Source: CAZFGK01 sp964518635
GTDB lineage: Bacteria; Zixibacteria; MSB-5A5; GN15; FEB-12
Assembly (NCBI GenBank): GCA_964518635.1
Contig: CAZFGK010000001.1
Location: 1-64,000 of the forward strand
Length of the DNA stretch: 64,000 bases
Direction of reading: 5' to 3'
Position numbers and translations under genes: made by a program. Each line of letters starts with the position of its first letter. The stretch's first letter is position 1. This document shows positions 25,941 to 34,949 of this stretch, in pieces. Under the pieces are notes generated by a model. That model was not told where the DNA came from and searched no databases. It saw nothing but the letters and a program-made list of their open reading frames with translations.

Positions 25941-26873
25941 CTAAGGTACTATGGGAACAGCAGTATCTTCCCGCCGCTGGCGAACTAATTCCTGTAAAAG
26001 TCCTCGGATTTCTTCCCCGCTTGGCTGCAATTGATCCGGATCGAATGCCGTCCCAGCGAGATAGAGTCGGTCTGCAATCTGACCATACAGGGCGCGGACA
26101 AGCCGGAGAGAGAGAAGACCATCCGGCCTTAAAAGTTCAACATGCCGGGCGATGGTCAGTTTCGAACGCTGCTCATACCAGCGGACAAGATCCGCATACT
26201 CCGCGAGAAAAGTGGCGAAACGTTTGTCTTCGATCTCTCCAGATTCACTGAAAAGAATCTGAAGACTCACCTGATTGAGACCGTGACGTTCCAGCCAGCC
26301 GTCCGGAATATAGAAAAGCCCCCGTTCGAGATCGCGACGGAGATCACGAATGATGTGGACCAGATACGCAAACATAGCAAGCGGGAGAGCAATCTCCCTC
26401 GCTGTCTGAGGAGAGATTGATTTCGGATCGGAGGTGGTAAGGTAGATAAAAACTGCCGCCGGTGCGATGGCTGCCCCTTCGGTGTACCTTCGAAAAATCA
26501 GCCAACTTTCAAAACTCCGATGGGAGAGATCAAACTGCATCGCCCGGACCAACTTCTCCCACGGCCAAAGCGGGATCGCGAATCGCTCACGATAGTCGTT
26601 TAAACTAGCGATTTCTGTTTCATCACTTTGGCGGGCCATCGAATCGAGCCAGTCAGTCAGCATACGGGAAAGAATCTGCTGTTCAGACGCAGAAATTGGC
26701 TCGGGTCGCTCTTTCCGGTGGTCGACAAGATCATCCAGTCGACGCATGGAACGGTAGCAATGACGAAAACACTCATACCGGTGATCATCCCATACCGATG
26801 CCGCCAGATCGAGAATCGGCCGTGTGGCAAGCGACTCTACCGAAAGAAGATTGATTGATTGGCTGTTTAACAT
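25941..26873 (-). CDS. Squalene/phytoene synthase family protein
   Basis: 310 residues, the usual length. The two substrate-Mg regions are recognisable: 'FRHCYRSMRRLDDLVDHRK' (first Asp-rich motif, D-D-x-x-D) and 'VHIIRDLRRDLERGLFYIPD' (second motif, R-D-x-x-x-D, followed by G-x-x-Y-I-P). Family members condense two prenyl diphosphates head to head to squalene, phytoene or related hydrocarbons in the cytoplasm. Which product is made cannot be told; no desaturase, HpnD/HpnE partner or cyclase is nearby. It is divergent from the glycosyltransferase at 26974. Confidence 0.85.
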   Translation of the reverse strand: MLNSQSINLLSVESLATRPILDLAASVWDDHRYECFRHCYRSMRRLDDLVDHRKERPEPISASEQQILSRMLTDWLDSMARQSDETEIASLNDYRERFAIPLWPWEKLVRAMQFDLSHRSFESWLIFRRYTEGAAIAPAAVFIYLTTSDPKSISPQTAREIALPLAMFAYLVHIIRDLRRDLERGLFYIPDGWLERHGLNQVSLQILFSESGEIEDKRFATFLAEYADLVRWYEQRSKLTIARHVELLRPDGLLSLRLVRALYGQIADRLYLAGTAFDPDQLQPSGEEIRGLLQELVRQRREDTAVPIVP

Positions 26874-26973
26874 GGGGGTTGCTCAGTATTCACGCCGGAT
26901 GATAGCCGTATTGGATGGCAGGAAAAACAAGATTTCAGTGTGACCATTCTCACCGTACCATGTTCAGGAACGC

Positions 26974-28188
26974 ATGATGAGCACCAAACTACTGAAACTG
27001 CTGGTTCTGACGCCGAATTTCCCCCGTTGGAAGGGGGATTTTGCCGGTGTCTTTTTCGTCCGGCTCCTTGCGGGACTGCGTCAGCATGGGATCGACCCGA
27101 TTGTGCTCGCCCCGCATGCCAGGGGGGCAGCCGAAACGGAGATATTCGAAGGGATCGAAGTCATCCGCTTTCGCTATGCAGCGGACGAAAAGGAAACCAT
27201 CGCTTACACCGGTGCCATGCAAAAACAGTTGGGTTCAATTGGCGGAGTTCTTGCTTTTCGTCAATTTCTTGGAGCGTGGACTTCACATGCGCAGACAGTC
27301 ATCTCAGAAAAACAGATCGACCTGATTGCCGGGCATTGGCTGGTGCCCACGGGAATCGTGATGTCACGACTGGCTCGCCGTAATAAAATCCCGATGGTAC
27401 TCACATCACACGGGACCGATCTGCGACTGGCCAGTAAGTCGCCGCAACTTATCTCTTTCCTACTCCGCGGAATGTGGAAACAGCTTGAGGGATGGAATAC
27501 GGTCTCGACCTATCTGGCAGGAATCGCCGAACGGATTCATCTCCCCAAAAGTGGACGGATTGATGTCATCCCCTTGCCGATGAATGATCATCTCTTCTCA
27601 CCGGACCCAACAGTGCAGCGTGACCGAAATCTGATCGTCGCGGTCACAAAATTCACAAAACAGAAACGGGTCGATCAGTTTATCAGAAGTCTCGAAGTCG
27701 CGAAAAAGTCAAACCCTTCGTTGCATGCTGAAATCTACGGAACCGGACCAGACAAAGAATCGCTACGAGCACTTGTTCAGAGTCTCGAACTCAACAGTTC
27801 AATCCGGCTGCTTGAGCCAGTTCCACAGGAGAAGCTGGTTGATATTTATCGTCGGGCTGGCGCGGTGGTCCTCAATTCAGTCGAAGAGGGATTTGGGGCA
27901 GTGCTTGTAGAGGCGATGCTCTGCGGCACACCAGTGATCGGTGCGAATTCAGGCGGGATCCCGGATATTATTGAACATGGTAAGAGCGGCCTGCTTGTTC
28001 CGCTGGATGATATTCCCGCACTCGCATCTGCTCTCCTGCAAATCAACTCAGACACAAGTCTCGCTGATCGACTGGGTCTTGCTGGGCGAGAACGAGCCGT
28101 CACCCGCTTTTCTTCTGAGGTGCTCATCAAGCAGTACGCCGGTCTCATACTTGCCGCTGCAGAACGTGCAACTGCTCGACGATTGTGA
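26974..28188 (+). CDS. GT4-family glycosyltransferase
   Basis: 404 residues. N-terminal Rossmann domain begins 'LLVLTPNFPRWKGDFAGVFF', with 'GHWLVPTGIVMSRLARR' and 'VLTSHGTDLRL'. The C-terminal GT-B domain has 'VAVTKFTKQKRVDQFIRSL' and the nucleotide-sugar motif E-E-G-F-G-A-V-L-V-E-A (about 308), followed by 'GTPVIGANSGGIPDII' and 'GLLVPLDD'. It is a retaining transferase, probably for cell-surface polysaccharide or glycolipid; donor and acceptor unknown. A five-codon frame (ATG at 26960) overlaps its start as ATGA and might couple translation. Confidence 0.92.
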   Translation: MMSTKLLKLLVLTPNFPRWKGDFAGVFFVRLLAGLRQHGIDPIVLAPHARGAAETEIFEGIEVIRFRYAADEKETIAYTGAMQKQLGSIGGVLAFRQFLGAWTSHAQTVISEKQIDLIAGHWLVPTGIVMSRLARRNKIPMVLTSHGTDLRLASKSPQLISFLLRGMWKQLEGWNTVSTYLAGIAERIHLPKSGRIDVIPLPMNDHLFSPDPTVQRDRNLIVAVTKFTKQKRVDQFIRSLEVAKKSNPSLHAEIYGTGPDKESLRALVQSLELNSSIRLLEPVPQEKLVDIYRRAGAVVLNSVEEGFGAVLVEAMLCGTPVIGANSGGIPDIIEHGKSGLLVPLDDIPALASALLQINSDTSLADRLGLAGRERAVTRFSSEVLIKQYAGLILAAAERATARRL

Positions 28189-28218
28189 TTCACCTGATTT
28201 CCCCTTTGGAAAATAAGA

Positions 28219-28254
28219 ACGGCCACCCAGCACCACTGAGTGACCGTCTCTTTT
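28219..28254. terminator. Hairpin terminator between convergent genes (probably bidirectional)
   Basis: Stem ACGGCCAC (28219-28226) with GTGACCGT (28240-28247), one mismatch, followed by CTCTTTT on the plus strand. On the minus strand the hairpin is followed by a T-rich run (28216-28209). Confidence 0.65.
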
Positions 28255-28287
28255 AGTATCACGCGATATTTCACGTGATCGAATCAT

Positions 28288-28314
28288 CACGCGAATACCG
28301 CGTGCTGTTCTTTT
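28288..28314 (+). terminator. Second hairpin with T-rich tail in the convergent spacer
   Basis: Stem CACGCG (28288-28293) with CGCGTG (28299-28304), then CTGTTCTTTT. Another imperfect hairpin (ATCACG...CGTGAT, 28258-28279) lies between the two terminators. Confidence 0.5.
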
Positions 28315-28359
28315 GTTCAATCGCGCATCATCATCAATGCGCAGTCTTCAATAAACTTC

Positions 28360-30636
28360 TTACGGACACGCTACACACACCGGCAGCGGCGTAAAAGTGA
28401 TGAAGAGGTGGTCAACTAATAGAGTCAGGTCCGCAATGTCAATAGAACAGGGACCTACAATGCCATCAATATTCCCTTCATCCTTGCAGCACAGGGGCGC
28501 GAACGAAATGAAGAGATGATCAACGAGCACCGTCAGATCTGCAATATCGACACTCTCCAATGGATCACAGTCAACATTCCCGGTTGTTGGTCCCATGCAA
28601 CAAAGCGGTCCGGGGCACGGCATAGGAAATGGATTCGGATCGAGTGGGCACGCATCACACGCGTCACCACGCAAATCTCCGTCAGCATCTGCTTGAGTTG
28701 GGTTTGCGATTGTCGGACAGTTGTCGAACGGATCATCTACACCGTCACAGTCTCCATCATTTTGCGTTGGATTAAACAGTGTCGGACACTGATCGCAGGC
28801 ATCGCCGAATCCGTCACCGTCCGTATCGAGTTGCCCAGCATTTGCAATGGTTGGACAATTGTCGCACGCTGCCCCCCAGCCATCGAGATCAAGATCCCCG
28901 AGACCTTCATCGGCTACGAGATTGCAGTTGTCATCCATGCCGTTGCAGAATTCAGGGCCACCCGGGTAGACAAATGGATTTGTATCATCACAGTCAACTG
29001 ATCCCGGCCAGCCGTCATTATCAAGGTCATTATCCTTGAAGAATTCGGCATAAACATCCTGATCAGTCCCATTGCGAAAATCATTCCAGGTAAAGATCGG
29101 ACGACCGCCAAACAGATCTCCGTCCAGATAGGTTCCGGTGAGAAATGAACCGATGCCATCGACTACCGTACTTACAGGTGGAGTGCCACCAGCATCAGAA
29201 AGACGACCATCAACCCAGGTGAGTCCTCCATCCATTGATGAAGACGCCCACACCTCAACGAGTGTATTTGCGGGATCATTTCTTCTGTCGTAATAGTGGA
29301 TACAAATTTCTCCGGTCACATCGTTTACGACAATTTTAGGAGTCCATTGATCTCGACCATTGCTCAGTGGATCCTGATTGACTCGTATGGGTGCAGTCCA
29401 CGAGCCGGGTACACCACCCGCAACTGAGGAACTGAAATAAATATCTGCGTCAAAATTGACCATGTCTGCCCATGCGAGATAGACATTACCCGGAGTGACC
29501 GGTCCCATATCTACAGCAAAAGAGACAGCATTGGCCGCACGTACTCCCCCCGCGAGGACCGGAAGAAGTGGCACTGTGATCATACCCGGAAGTGCTGCAG
29601 GTCCGAAACCTCCTGTAAGAACGCCGAACGCGCCGCCGAGAATCGGAGCGGCTGACGCATCAAGAAAGATGATCGCACCATCTGTCCATGCAACGTACAC
29701 ACCTGTTGGTGGTACCGCGGGAGTACCAACTGGGCCAGCAACAGCAACCGATGGACGCATCGTCTCATGTGTCCCAACGGCAACCGGAATAGGAAGGGGC
29801 ATCAGAGGAACGCCGGGGGTAAATGCCGGGTACGTAAATGGAGATGCACCAAGAGTAGAACTCGACTGCACGAAAATCTGAAAGACATCGGCAGGGTCAT
29901 TGAAGGGATTTCCATCTCCGTTGGCATCCAGATCGCCACCTTCGAAGCACTCGACGTAAGCGAGATTTATCGAACCGTGGATTGGCGCGCCAGCCGGCAT
30001 GAAATTCTGGATTTCAAGATCGGGATGATCAAACCATGTAGCACCTGCTACACCAAGCGCAAGCACGCCTGAGGGTGCGGGACCAACAAATGGAGCGCCA
30101 GCACCAAGTGGATTCACATTGACTACGATTCCGGATGGACCGGCGTACGCGGGGCCTGCATACCCTGCACCCGCGTAGGCATATCCTCCAAGTGGGTGGG
30201 GCGCAATTGATGCATTTCTCTCAGCACCAAATGGAAGAGTTGGCGCAATCGGACCAAGCAATGCCCATGTCCCCGCGCCTCCCCCTAGTGGAGACCATGC
30301 GTGCATATTGATGGTCGGACCCGGGCCGGGACCGCCGTATTGCGTCCAGGTAGAGTAGACTTCGCCGGCAACCGCACGGCTGAGTGCGACAGATGGGTTG
30401 TGGCTCTCGCCGCCCGGAGGAGCACCGCCATTGACGAATGCATTTGGTACGGATGCGGAACGTGAGGGAGTAGCGGGTCTGATAACTGACGGTGTCGTCT
30501 CACCCCCTGCAAGTCTCTTCTGCCAGAGTTCGACCGGATCATCATTCTGATTCGGCGATTGTGGGGAAAGGTCTGCTCCGACGAGGAACAGTGCAGAGAC
30601 AACAACGAGCAGTCGCGTAACATGAGTCGCACGCAT
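28360..30636 (-). CDS. Large secreted protein with MopE-like, thrombospondin type-3 and dockerin-like C-terminal modules
   Basis: 758 residues; a near-perfect AAGGAGGT site lies seven bases before the ATG. Signal peptide about 1-28. Residues ~60-530 are Gly/Ala/Pro-rich beta structure of the exo-sialidase/propeller sort ('VYVAWTDGAII', 'VYLAWADMV'), not assigned. About 535-578 is a MopE-like metal-binding repeat ('VDCDDTNPFVYPGGPEFCNG'). About 578-665 are calcium-binding thrombospondin type-3 repeats ('DTDGDGFGDACD', 'DADGDLRGDACD'). The last ~75 residues hold two copies of V/I-D-I-A-D-L-T-x-L-V-D-H-L-F-I, a dockerin-like module. Predicted calcium-stabilised extracellular protein; role unknown. 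Confidence 0.88.
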   Translation of the reverse strand: MRATHVTRLLVVVSALFLVGADLSPQSPNQNDDPVELWQKRLAGGETTPSVIRPATPSRSASVPNAFVNGGAPPGGESHNPSVALSRAVAGEVYSTWTQYGGPGPGPTINMHAWSPLGGGAGTWALLGPIAPTLPFGAERNASIAPHPLGGYAYAGAGYAGPAYAGPSGIVVNVNPLGAGAPFVGPAPSGVLALGVAGATWFDHPDLEIQNFMPAGAPIHGSINLAYVECFEGGDLDANGDGNPFNDPADVFQIFVQSSSTLGASPFTYPAFTPGVPLMPLPIPVAVGTHETMRPSVAVAGPVGTPAVPPTGVYVAWTDGAIIFLDASAAPILGGAFGVLTGGFGPAALPGMITVPLLPVLAGGVRAANAVSFAVDMGPVTPGNVYLAWADMVNFDADIYFSSSVAGGVPGSWTAPIRVNQDPLSNGRDQWTPKIVVNDVTGEICIHYYDRRNDPANTLVEVWASSSMDGGLTWVDGRLSDAGGTPPVSTVVDGIGSFLTGTYLDGDLFGGRPIFTWNDFRNGTDQDVYAEFFKDNDLDNDGWPGSVDCDDTNPFVYPGGPEFCNGMDDNCNLVADEGLGDLDLDGWGAACDNCPTIANAGQLDTDGDGFGDACDQCPTLFNPTQNDGDCDGVDDPFDNCPTIANPTQADADGDLRGDACDACPLDPNPFPMPCPGPLCCMGPTTGNVDCDPLESVDIADLTVLVDHLFISFAPLCCKDEGNIDGIVGPCSIDIADLTLLVDHLFITFTPLPVCVACP

Positions 30637-30940
30637 CTACTCCACCTCCTTAGTTCGATTGGCTGTGTCGTTGTCATTGACGAAGACAACGATCAGCACA
30701 ATTCATTCCTAATACAGTATGTAGCGGACTTCTCTTTGCTCTCTTAGGGAAAGGTGCAATCGTTCACGATCTCTTGCGATCAGCATCGTAGATCGAAGCG
30801 CGAGGTGCTTTATGTTTGTGAGTACTTCGTTTGGGTGATCCTGTCAGGATGTCACACCCATCTATAAACCTATGTACTATTGAATTGAAGTCAAGGAAAT
30901 CTCGCTGCCAATGCCCGTTTTCGGCGACGGTAGATCGAAT
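30637..30940. other. Intergenic stretch without a recognisable gene
   Basis: About 300 bases between the secreted protein and the small gene at 30941. It holds an 11-bp palindrome TCCTG-T-CAGGA near 30831. A minus-strand TTGACT lies near 30890 but has only a weak -10 partner; it may be part of the promoter of the gene starting at 30636. No RNA gene or repeat recognised. Confidence 0.4.
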
Positions 30941-31432
30941 TTATTTTGGGTCGACTGGATGTTCCATGGACTGTGAGGTTTCATTGTCCGGAGGCGGGGC
31001 TTTAAAAAAAATGTGCTCGGGAATCTCAACTCGTGGTCGCGCAATGCCGAGATAGCGCTGATACCACTTCCAATTCTTCTTCTCTTCTTTCATGAATCGC
31101 TTGATGGCGATTTCCCGCTGATAGACAATCGCGTCCGCCGCTTCTATCTTCTGAATCAGCAGCTCTATCGACGGGCGCTTTTCGAGTGCGGTCCGAACGG
31201 TATCGTAGTCCTTGAAATTAAAGACCGACTGAATCATCGGCTCAAAAAAAACCATCGCCTGCGACCCGATAAAATTGAGCGGCTTCACTGATTCGAGGAA
31301 GATGATCGCCGGAACGGTCATCCCCCGTTTGACTACCTGATCGGACAGTTTCTCCAGTACGATATGCTCTTCCGGCGTCAGCGGATCGGCATTTGGCCCC
31401 ATCGACTCTGAATCAGACTTGAACAGACTCAT
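30941..31432 (-). CDS. Small soluble protein of unknown function, last gene of the pth-rpsF operon
   Basis: 163 residues, no signal peptide. A helical, charged protein: 'LTPEEHIVLEKLSDQVVKRG', then a hydrophobic 'VPAIIFLESVKPLNFIGSQA' that may associate with the membrane, then 'RPSIELLIQKIEAADA' and a basic 'KRFMKEEKKNWKW'. I recall similar proteins in related uncharacterised genomes but know no function. The start overlaps the preceding PH-like gene by four bases (ATGA), so it is translated with it. Confidence 0.75.
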   Translation of the reverse strand: MSLFKSDSESMGPNADPLTPEEHIVLEKLSDQVVKRGMTVPAIIFLESVKPLNFIGSQAMVFFEPMIQSVFNFKDYDTVRTALEKRPSIELLIQKIEAADAIVYQREIAIKRFMKEEKKNWKWYQRYLGIARPRVEIPEHIFFKAPPPDNETSQSMEHPVDPK

Positions 31433-31941
31433 GGACGTGAATCTTTCGGGAGTGTAGAATCCGGCAGCGACGCAGGAGTTTCTGAAGTGGTAACTGCGAG
31501 ATGATGACGAACGAAGGTGAGGACTTCCTCACGATTTTTCTCAAATATCAGATACATTCCGCGGAAATTTTCGAGTCGAGAGGGTCCAGCAAAGGGGGAT
31601 ATCAGTACTCCGTTCTTGTCGGGATAGCAGGAGCGAAACTGTGCCCACGCGCGTTGCTGCGTCCCAAAGGTCGACTTGATTGTCACCCCTTCAGAGTTCA
31701 GCTGATACTCTGTCGGCAGAAAAAAACGGCTGAGGGAGACCAGCATGACCACCATAAAGAAAATCCCGAGGGCAAGTGACCCGACATAGGCAGTGGTCAG
31801 AATCGGGACGAGCAACAGAACCAGACAGAGTCCACTACTTACTTTCCAGTCACGTTTGAATGGATGAATTCGCCAGTTGAGTGTGGTGGAAGATTCAGAT
31901 TCTGCTGAGGTCATGTGTGTCAGTGGCTGCGAAATGCTCAT
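31429..31941 (-). CDS. Small membrane protein with bacterial PH-like domain
   Basis: 170 residues. Two adjacent hydrophobic helices (about 36-75) separated by a short turn, then 'PTEYQLNSEGVTIKSTFGTQQRAWAQFRSC', split around residue 95-125, the strand pattern of bacterial PH (bPH/YdbT-like) domains facing the cytoplasm. The tail (about 150-170) is Ser/Thr/Pro-rich. Start ATG at 31941 is three bases after the stop of the small gene upstream; an ATG at 31914 is also possible. Function unknown. Confidence 0.7.
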   Translation of the reverse strand: MSISQPLTHMTSAESESSTTLNWRIHPFKRDWKVSSGLCLVLLLVPILTTAYVGSLALGIFFMVVMLVSLSRFFLPTEYQLNSEGVTIKSTFGTQQRAWAQFRSCYPDKNGVLISPFAGPSRLENFRGMYLIFEKNREEVLTFVRHHLAVTTSETPASLPDSTLPKDSRP

Positions 31942-31944
31942 TCC

Positions 31945-32160
31945 TTATTTCTTGAGCTGATCGGGAGTCCGATATCGTTCCTTTTTGACGGTCTCCATCA
32001 TCTGCATCAACTCCTGAGGAGTGAACAGCTTTTTTTCGATCAGCAGCCGAACGAGTGCCTCCTGCGCGAGGTTGTTGGCGAGGGTCAGCTCTTCAAAGGT
32101 AATATCCCGCTCCTGCCCACCAGCAACCATTTTGAGCGCAACTTTTTTTTCTTCAGTCAT
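31945..32160 (-). CDS. Small acidic/basic helical protein of unknown function
   Basis: 71 residues from the ATG at 32160, preceded by AAAGGTG at a suitable distance; an upstream ATG at 32199 would overlap the LpoA-like gene. Predicted almost wholly helical ('ITFEELTLANNLAQEALVRL', 'LFTPQELMQMMETVKKE'). No family recognised. It lies 10 bp after the LpoA-like gene and three bases before the PH-like gene. Confidence 0.7.
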   Translation of the reverse strand: MTEEKKVALKMVAGGQERDITFEELTLANNLAQEALVRLLIEKKLFTPQELMQMMETVKKERYRTPDQLKK

Positions 32161-32170
32161 TGTACACCTT

Positions 32171-33940
32171 TCATCGTATCCCCACTCCAAATGCCGCACC
32201 GCCGCGCCATTGACAGAGCCGCAGTGGTTGGTTCACTCGGTCGCCGTCGAAGGAGATCATGCCGGCACTGCCGCAATCACGACTCCCGTCGATGAGCAGA
32301 TTCGGATCAGCACTGATTCTCATCGCCAGAAGCATGGCATCGAAACCAAGACGTTCAAGACGCTGCGGTTGTTCGTCCGCTGGCTTCTTCCCCTTTGTAC
32401 TCGCACGCATGCTTGCAAGTGCCGATTTCAGTTCATCTGCTTGCGTACAGCCGCGATCCAGAAGTGATCCGGGGAAAAATGTCTGTGATACTATCGAACC
32501 GGCATCCGCAAAGACGGACTTTTCATTCCAGGCGGTCGAACCGAGAATCCCCCCCTGCACCGTATAGAATGCCAACTGCGGCAGGAGTGTCCGCGCTTGC
32601 GTGGCAGAACAGGGGGCGTAGATGCAATCGACTCCCCCCGGTTGATGTTCCGGTTTGAGCGTGTCGCCAGCGGCATTGAGCATCACTCGCGTGCTGTCTA
32701 CTCCGCGCCCGACTGAAATTTTCAGATCACTGAATATCGTACCGAAATCTTTTTGTCGAGGGTCATAGCTTCGCCGAAACAGGACAGTCCCGCCGTTTTC
32801 ACTGAATACTTTTGCAAATGTCTCCCCCATGTACGCATAGTCAGGGAGATCAGGGACCAGGATTACCGCCGTATCAGCCCGCAGAAATTCCCTTGCTGAT
32901 CGCGCCATCATCGTTGCCTCACCGACAATGGTTGGCGCGAGTTGATAGAGTCGAGGATGGAGGGATGTCAGTCCAGCATCTGATGCCGCCGGAATAAGTA
33001 TTGGACACCGAAGATGACCTGCTGCCGCAGAAAATGCAGCCGCCTCTTCCGAAGTGAGCGGCCCGATCACAAGATCGCACAGTGTGTCATGCAGTTGACG
33101 GGCGATCAGGGCAGCATCGACCGCACGGCTTCGGGTATCGTAGCGTCGAATGGTCAGATACGCCGATTCCCCCTGTACTGATCTCGCAGCCTCAATCCCG
33201 TCCGCTAGTTGCAATGCGAAGGGTGCATTTTCGCCGCTGAAGGGGAGTACCAGGGCGATGGTGATCTTTCCGGAACTGTTCGCAACGGGAAGTTGACAAT
33301 TGCTTGCCAGAGTTTGAAGTGAAGGAATCTGCGTGAGCCGTTTTCCGACCGCACCAAGTGTTTTCACCAGTTCACAAAATGAGCTGGAAGATATTGGTGA
33401 AGGAAGAACGAGTGATTCAAGACGGAGATCAGAATGTCGCAGCAACGACTCAAGTGATCCCTTGGCTGAGGGAACAACGGCTGGGATATCACTTGTTGCG
33501 GCGATCAGATACCAACCGAAAGCATCGGTGAGTCGCGACTGCAACGTCGCAATATGACCTAATCGAAGTGATACAAATGACTGACGTTCAAAACTGATTG
33601 GTAGCTTGTGGGCAGCGGCAAGTGCACTCTGTGCAATCACCAGACTATCGAGCGCAAATGCAGCCGAACCGGTCAGATATTGGATCGTCGCACGTTGCGA
33701 ATCGGTCAGGCGGACCTGATCTATTGCGCGCAATTTCTGAAGGGAGCGAACAAAATCCCCTCGCTCATAGAGCGACTGGGCATCACCCAGTGCTCGGGTC
33801 TCTTTCGCTTGTCCGAATACAGTTGAGAAGGAAATGAGAAAGAGAGAGAGCCCAACGAAAAACTGCACGAATGACCAACGGTTCACGCGCGCGCCAATTG
33901 CCACGTGATGAGCTACTTTGCGGTCCGGTCGTTCCGGCAT
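32171..33940 (-). CDS. LpoA-like protein: TPR region plus type-1 periplasmic binding domain
   Basis: 589 residues from the ATG at 33940, one base after the stop of the DUF151 gene; upstream ATG at 34057 would overlap that gene by over 100 bp. One membrane/signal segment (about 21-45). Residues ~50-190 look like TPR helices ('AQSLYERGDFVRSLQKLRAI'). Residues ~225-560 are a type-1 periplasmic binding fold: 'IKIALVLPFSGENAPFALQL', 'LVIGPLTSEEAAAFSAAAG', 'PILIPAASD'. The architecture matches LpoA, the outer-membrane activator of PBP1A in gammaproteobacteria, and also amino-acid-binding proteins. Activation of a penicillin-binding protein is inference only. Confidence 0.75.
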   Translation of the reverse strand: MPERPDRKVAHHVAIGARVNRWSFVQFFVGLSLFLISFSTVFGQAKETRALGDAQSLYERGDFVRSLQKLRAIDQVRLTDSQRATIQYLTGSAAFALDSLVIAQSALAAAHKLPISFERQSFVSLRLGHIATLQSRLTDAFGWYLIAATSDIPAVVPSAKGSLESLLRHSDLRLESLVLPSPISSSSFCELVKTLGAVGKRLTQIPSLQTLASNCQLPVANSSGKITIALVLPFSGENAPFALQLADGIEAARSVQGESAYLTIRRYDTRSRAVDAALIARQLHDTLCDLVIGPLTSEEAAAFSAAAGHLRCPILIPAASDAGLTSLHPRLYQLAPTIVGEATMMARSAREFLRADTAVILVPDLPDYAYMGETFAKVFSENGGTVLFRRSYDPRQKDFGTIFSDLKISVGRGVDSTRVMLNAAGDTLKPEHQPGGVDCIYAPCSATQARTLLPQLAFYTVQGGILGSTAWNEKSVFADAGSIVSQTFFPGSLLDRGCTQADELKSALASMRASTKGKKPADEQPQRLERLGFDAMLLAMRISADPNLLIDGSRDCGSAGMISFDGDRVNQPLRLCQWRGGAAFGVGIR

Positions 33941-33941
33941 G

Positions 33942-34451
33942 CTAGAGACTATATTTTCCGAAATCTTCGGGATTGAGTTTACGGAGTCGTTCACGAAGAG
34001 ATTCCCGGTCGGTGGGCATCGCCGGAGGGGCCTCGGGATCGGATTCGGTCGCTTCACTGAGCTTCATGGTGAAGAGCTCTTCATTGACAAAAATACTCGC
34101 ACCGGTCTTGAGTGCGAGAGCGATGGAATCAGAAGGGCGGGCATCAATCTGACGGTCAACCCCGGCCATCTGAATATGAATGACTGCAAAAAATGTCTGA
34201 TCACGCATGTCGGTTATTTCGATCCGCTGCACGATCCCGTTCAGCGATTCAATGACCCGTTTAAGAAGGTCATGAGTCAGCGGTCGTTTCGGATGCATCC
34301 CCGAAAGCTCCATCGCAATCGCCCATGCCTCGGCATGCCCGATCCAGATCGGCAGCACTTTATCGACACTCTCCGACGCAAGAATGACAACCGGTGAATT
34401 GGTTGACATATCCATTGCCAGCCCTTCGAGTTTGACCTCGAGGAAGTTCAT
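33942..34451 (-). CDS. DUF151 / bifunctional nuclease family protein
   Basis: 169 residues. Family motifs: 'SPVVILASESVDKVLPIWIGHAEAWAIAMEL', split around residue 20-50, then 'RPLTHDLLKRVIESLNGIVQ' and 'DARPSDSIALALKTGASIFV'. Members were described as bifunctional nucleases in plants and as a fold of unknown role in bacteria. The C-terminal ~40 residues are acidic, then basic, without known function. It lies 11 bp after rplI. Confidence 0.9.
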   Translation of the reverse strand: MNFLEVKLEGLAMDMSTNSPVVILASESVDKVLPIWIGHAEAWAIAMELSGMHPKRPLTHDLLKRVIESLNGIVQRIEITDMRDQTFFAVIHIQMAGVDRQIDARPSDSIALALKTGASIFVNEELFTMKLSEATESDPEAPPAMPTDRESLRERLRKLNPEDFGKYSL

Positions 34452-34462
34452 TGCGTGGTTGC

Positions 34463-34912
34463 TCAGCTCTGTTTCTTGATCACCCAGAGTTTTGCCGTCG
34501 CGGTCACATCTTTATCAACTTTGACCGGGATCGAATAAACACCCAATGCCTTGATTGGCTCTTCCAGCTCAATCGCACGCTTGTCGATCAGGACGCCATC
34601 TTTTTTCATCAATGCCGCGATATCAGCAGCAGTGACGGAACCAAACAAACGTTCCTCTTCACCGACCATCACTTCTGCGGTCAGTTGAAGCTTCTCGATA
34701 CCGAGCTTAATCTTCTCAGCGGCACCGCGACGTTTCTTGTCGCGTATCCCTTTCTGCATCTTGATGTCATCAATCGAACGCAGATTCCCTTTTGTTGCAG
34801 GGATCGCCAGATGACGCGGAATCAGATAGTTACGTCCGTATCCATCCTTGACCTCGACCGTCTGACCGGCCTCGCCCAGTGTGGAAATGTCTTCTCGAAG
34901 AATCACTTTCAT
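34463..34912 (-). CDS. rplI: 50S ribosomal protein L9
   Basis: 149 residues, exactly the usual size. AAGGAG eight bases before the ATG. N-terminal domain 'MKVILREDISTLGEAGQTVEVKDGYGRNYLIP' (split here as the L9 signature around residues 1-32), a long connecting helix rich in Lys/Arg, and a C-terminal domain ending 'GVYSIPVKVDKDVTATAKLW'. It is separated from rpsR by the DUF2232 gene. Confidence 0.97.
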   Translation of the reverse strand: MKVILREDISTLGEAGQTVEVKDGYGRNYLIPRHLAIPATKGNLRSIDDIKMQKGIRDKKRRGAAEKIKLGIEKLQLTAEVMVGEEERLFGSVTAADIAALMKKDGVLIDKRAIELEEPIKALGVYSIPVKVDKDVTATAKLWVIKKQS

Positions 34913-34949
34913 GAGGTCAACTCCTTATCTTCTATATAGCACTTCACGT

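Noticed and set aside
26960..26977. Five-codon frame (ATG TTC AGG AAC GCA TGA) before the GT4 gene
   Set aside because: Could couple translation through its ATGA overlap, but it is too short to call a gene without ribosome profiling; mentioned only in the GT4 entry.
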